A DNA stretch of 43,394 nucleotides from Albidovulum sp. (lineage in GTDB: Bacteria; Pseudomonadota; Alphaproteobacteria; Rhodobacterales; Rhodobacteraceae), in contig WFPA01000242.1 of NCBI GenBank assembly GCA_015487815.1, positions 1 through 43,394 of the forward strand, read 5' to 3'. The position numbers were made by a program, and so were the translations under genes. The notes beneath the pieces were generated by a model. It was not told the DNA's origin. It worked only from the letters and a program-made list of their open reading frames with translations, and did not search any database. Below are positions 41,953 to 43,394 of the stretch, piece by piece (position 1 is the stretch's first letter; every line of letters starts with the position of its first letter).

Positions 41953-43394
41953 GCGACAACGACAACAAGGGTGGCAAGACTTTGGGGCTGCGCGGCGCGC
42001 GGCCCGGTCAGGTGCGCCAGAAATTCAGCCACGGGCGGACAAAGCCGGTCGTCGTCGAAACGAAGCGTCGCCGGGTGGTCGTGCCGAAACCCGGCGCGGC
42101 GAAACCTGCTGCCGAGAAATCGCAGGCCGCGAAGGCCGCTGCCGGTTCGGAAGCCGCGCGGCAGGCCTCGAAGCGGCCGGCCGGCATTTCCGATGCCGAA
42201 CTCGAGCGGCGGCTCAAGGCGCTTCAGGAAGCGAAGAAGCGCGAAGCCGAGGAAGCCCGGCGTCGCGAAGAAGAGGAACGCCGCCGCGCCGAGGAGCGCG
42301 AACGCCGCCGGCGCGAAGCCGAGGAGGCAAAACGCCGCGAGGAAGAGGCGCGTCGCCAGGCCGAGGAAGAGGCGGCCCGCAAGGCCGCGGCCGAGGCCGA
42401 GGCAAAGCGCACTGCCGAGCCCGTGGCTTCCGTCGCACCCGAACCTTCGACCGCTCCCCGGCCGAAACCGTCCGCGGCGCCGTCGCGGCCCGGACCTCGC
42501 AAGGAACGCGAAGAGCGCAGACCTAAACCCTCGAAGGGGACCGGTGAGCGCCGTCGCGGGAAGCTGACCCTCAACCAGGCTCTCAGCGACGATGGCGGGC
42601 GGCAGCGGTCGCTGGCCGCGATGCGCCGGCGCCAGGAGCGCGAGAAGCGCAGGATGATGGGCCAGCAGGCACCGCGCGAGAAGGTCATCCGCGAAGTGCA
42701 GATTCCCGACACGATCGTCGTCTCGGAGCTGGCCAACCGCATGGCCGAACGTTCGGCCGATGTGGTCAAGGCGCTCATGAACATGGGGATGATGGTCACC
42801 TCCAACCAGTCGATCGACGCCGAGACCGCCGAGCTGATCGTCGAGGAATTCGGCCACAAGCCGGTGCGGGTGTCGGCCTCGTCGGTCGAGGACGTGATCG
42901 ACACCGAGGAAGACCGGCCGGAGGATCTGGTGCCGCGCCCGCCTGTGGTCACCGTCATGGGCCATGTGGACCACGGCAAGACCTCGCTGCTCGACGCCAT
43001 CCGTCGCTCCGACGTGGCTTCGCGCGAGGCCGGAGGCATCACCCAGCATATCGGCGCCTATCAGGTGACAACCGAGGACGGCAAGCTCATCACCTTCCTC
43101 GACACGCCGGGCCACGAGGCCTTCACCTCGATGCGGGCCCGCGGCGCCCAGGTGACGGACATCGTCGTGCTTGTCGTCGCCGCCAATGACGGGGTGATGC
43201 CGCAGACGGTCGAGGCGATCAACCACGCCAAGGCCGCAGATGTGCCGATGATCGTCGCCATCAACAAGATCGACGTGCCCGGCGCCGACCCGGAAAAGGT
43301 CCGCCTCGAGCTTCTCCAGCACGAGGTGGTGGTCGAGAAGCTTTCGGGCGACGTGCTCGATGTCGAGGTGTCGGCCAAGACCGGGCAGGGGATC
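41949..43394 (+). CDS. infB: Translation initiation factor IF-2 (partial, C-terminal half off the right edge)
   Basis: The first 482 residues are present. The N-terminus is [31 protein letters not shown] long, highly charged Arg/Glu/Ala helical region follows (about 80-165, coiled-coil-like), then a basic Pro-rich linker. An IF2-N domain lies around 255-310 ([14 protein letters not shown]). The GTPase domain has G1 GHVDHGKT (338-345), G3 DTPGHE (385-390) and G4 NKID (439-442). IF-2 delivers fMet-tRNA to the 30S subunit. The frame has no stop before the window edge. Confidence 0.96.
   Translation, partial: MSDNDNKGGKTLGLRGARPGQVRQKFSHGRTKPVVVETKRRRVVVPKPGAAKPAAEKSQAAKAAAGSEAARQASKRPAGISDAELERRLKALQEAKKREAEEARRREEEERRRAEERERRRREAEEAKRREEEARRQAEEEAARKAAAEAEAKRTAEPVASVAPEPSTAPRPKPSAAPSRPGPRKEREERRPKPSKGTGERRRGKLTLNQALSDDGGRQRSLAAMRRRQEREKRRMMGQQAPREKVIREVQIPDTIVVSELANRMAERSADVVKALMNMGMMVTSNQSIDAETAELIVEEFGHKPVRVSASSVEDVIDTEEDRPEDLVPRPPVVTVMGHVDHGKTSLLDAIRRSDVASREAGGITQHIGAYQVTTEDGKLITFLDTPGHEAFTSMRARGAQVTDIVVLVVAANDGVMPQTVEAINHAKAADVPMIVAINKIDVPGADPEKVRLELLQHEVVVEKLSGDVLDVEVSAKTGQGI

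Overview
The window is GC-rich DNA, densely packed with genes that often overlap by 1-11 nt. Gene content points to an alphaproteobacterium, probably Rhodobacterales-like or a near relative. The signs are an MJ0042 zinc-ribbon gene divergent from ftsEX, an L-malyl-CoA lyase closely resembling Rhodobacter Mcl1, the neighbours DUF1244 / N-formylglutamate amidohydrolase / pyk / rpmI-rplT, and the block rimP-nusA-ylxR-infB. I saw no tRNA, rRNA, CRISPR array, insertion sequence or phage gene.

Layout. (a) 1-3.9 kb: partial zinc-ribbon gene, ftsE-ftsX-plsC, accA. (b) 4-9 kb: central metabolism and translation, namely mcl1, DUF1244, N-formylglutamate amidohydrolase, pyk, a small membrane protein, rpmI-rplT and a strong terminator. 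(c) 9-18.6 kb: a surface-glycan region. One arm (minus) holds a GT2 glycosyltransferase, a KdsB-like CMP-Kdo synthetase and CysQ. The other (plus) holds an ABC-2 export permease, then five overlapping genes: NAD-dependent sugar epimerase, SGNH-like protein, GSCFA protein, PAPS-type sulfotransferase and RgpF-family protein. The sulfotransferase together with CysQ, which clears its PAP by-product, suggests a sulfated, Kdo-linked exported polysaccharide. This is the best candidate for an undescribed system here.

(d) 18.5-27.5 kb: corrin biosynthesis. cbiX-cobH-cobL-cobI-cbiG/cobJ-cobM run on the minus strand and DUF1636-cobC-cobD run divergently. CbiX and CbiG belong to the cobalt-early route although several neighbours would normally be given Cob names. 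The cbiX leader carries a candidate 28-codon upstream ORF and a hairpin that covers the cbiX Shine-Dalgarno sequence. (e) 27.5-32.3 kb: a five-gene aromatic-type catabolic operon (fumarylacetoacetase, degenerate metallo-beta-lactamase-fold protein, FAD monooxygenase, DUF2783, VOC protein), with an 18-bp palindrome lying exactly between the -35 and -10 of its predicted promoter.

(f) 32.3-37.2 kb: sfsA-map (minus; sfsA predicted nearly leaderless) and a coupled plus-strand quartet of CinA-like domain, GNAT, AhpD-like and OmpA-like genes. (g) 37.2-43.4 kb: a convergent gene-free region with a parS-like palindrome, a LysR regulator, then rimP-nusA-ylxR-infB behind a well-formed promoter and an intrinsic-terminator leader that looks like an attenuator. 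infB runs off the right end.

All functions are assigned by reading the protein sequences and motifs; no database search was run. Promoters, hairpins and operators are pattern matches and are scored accordingly.
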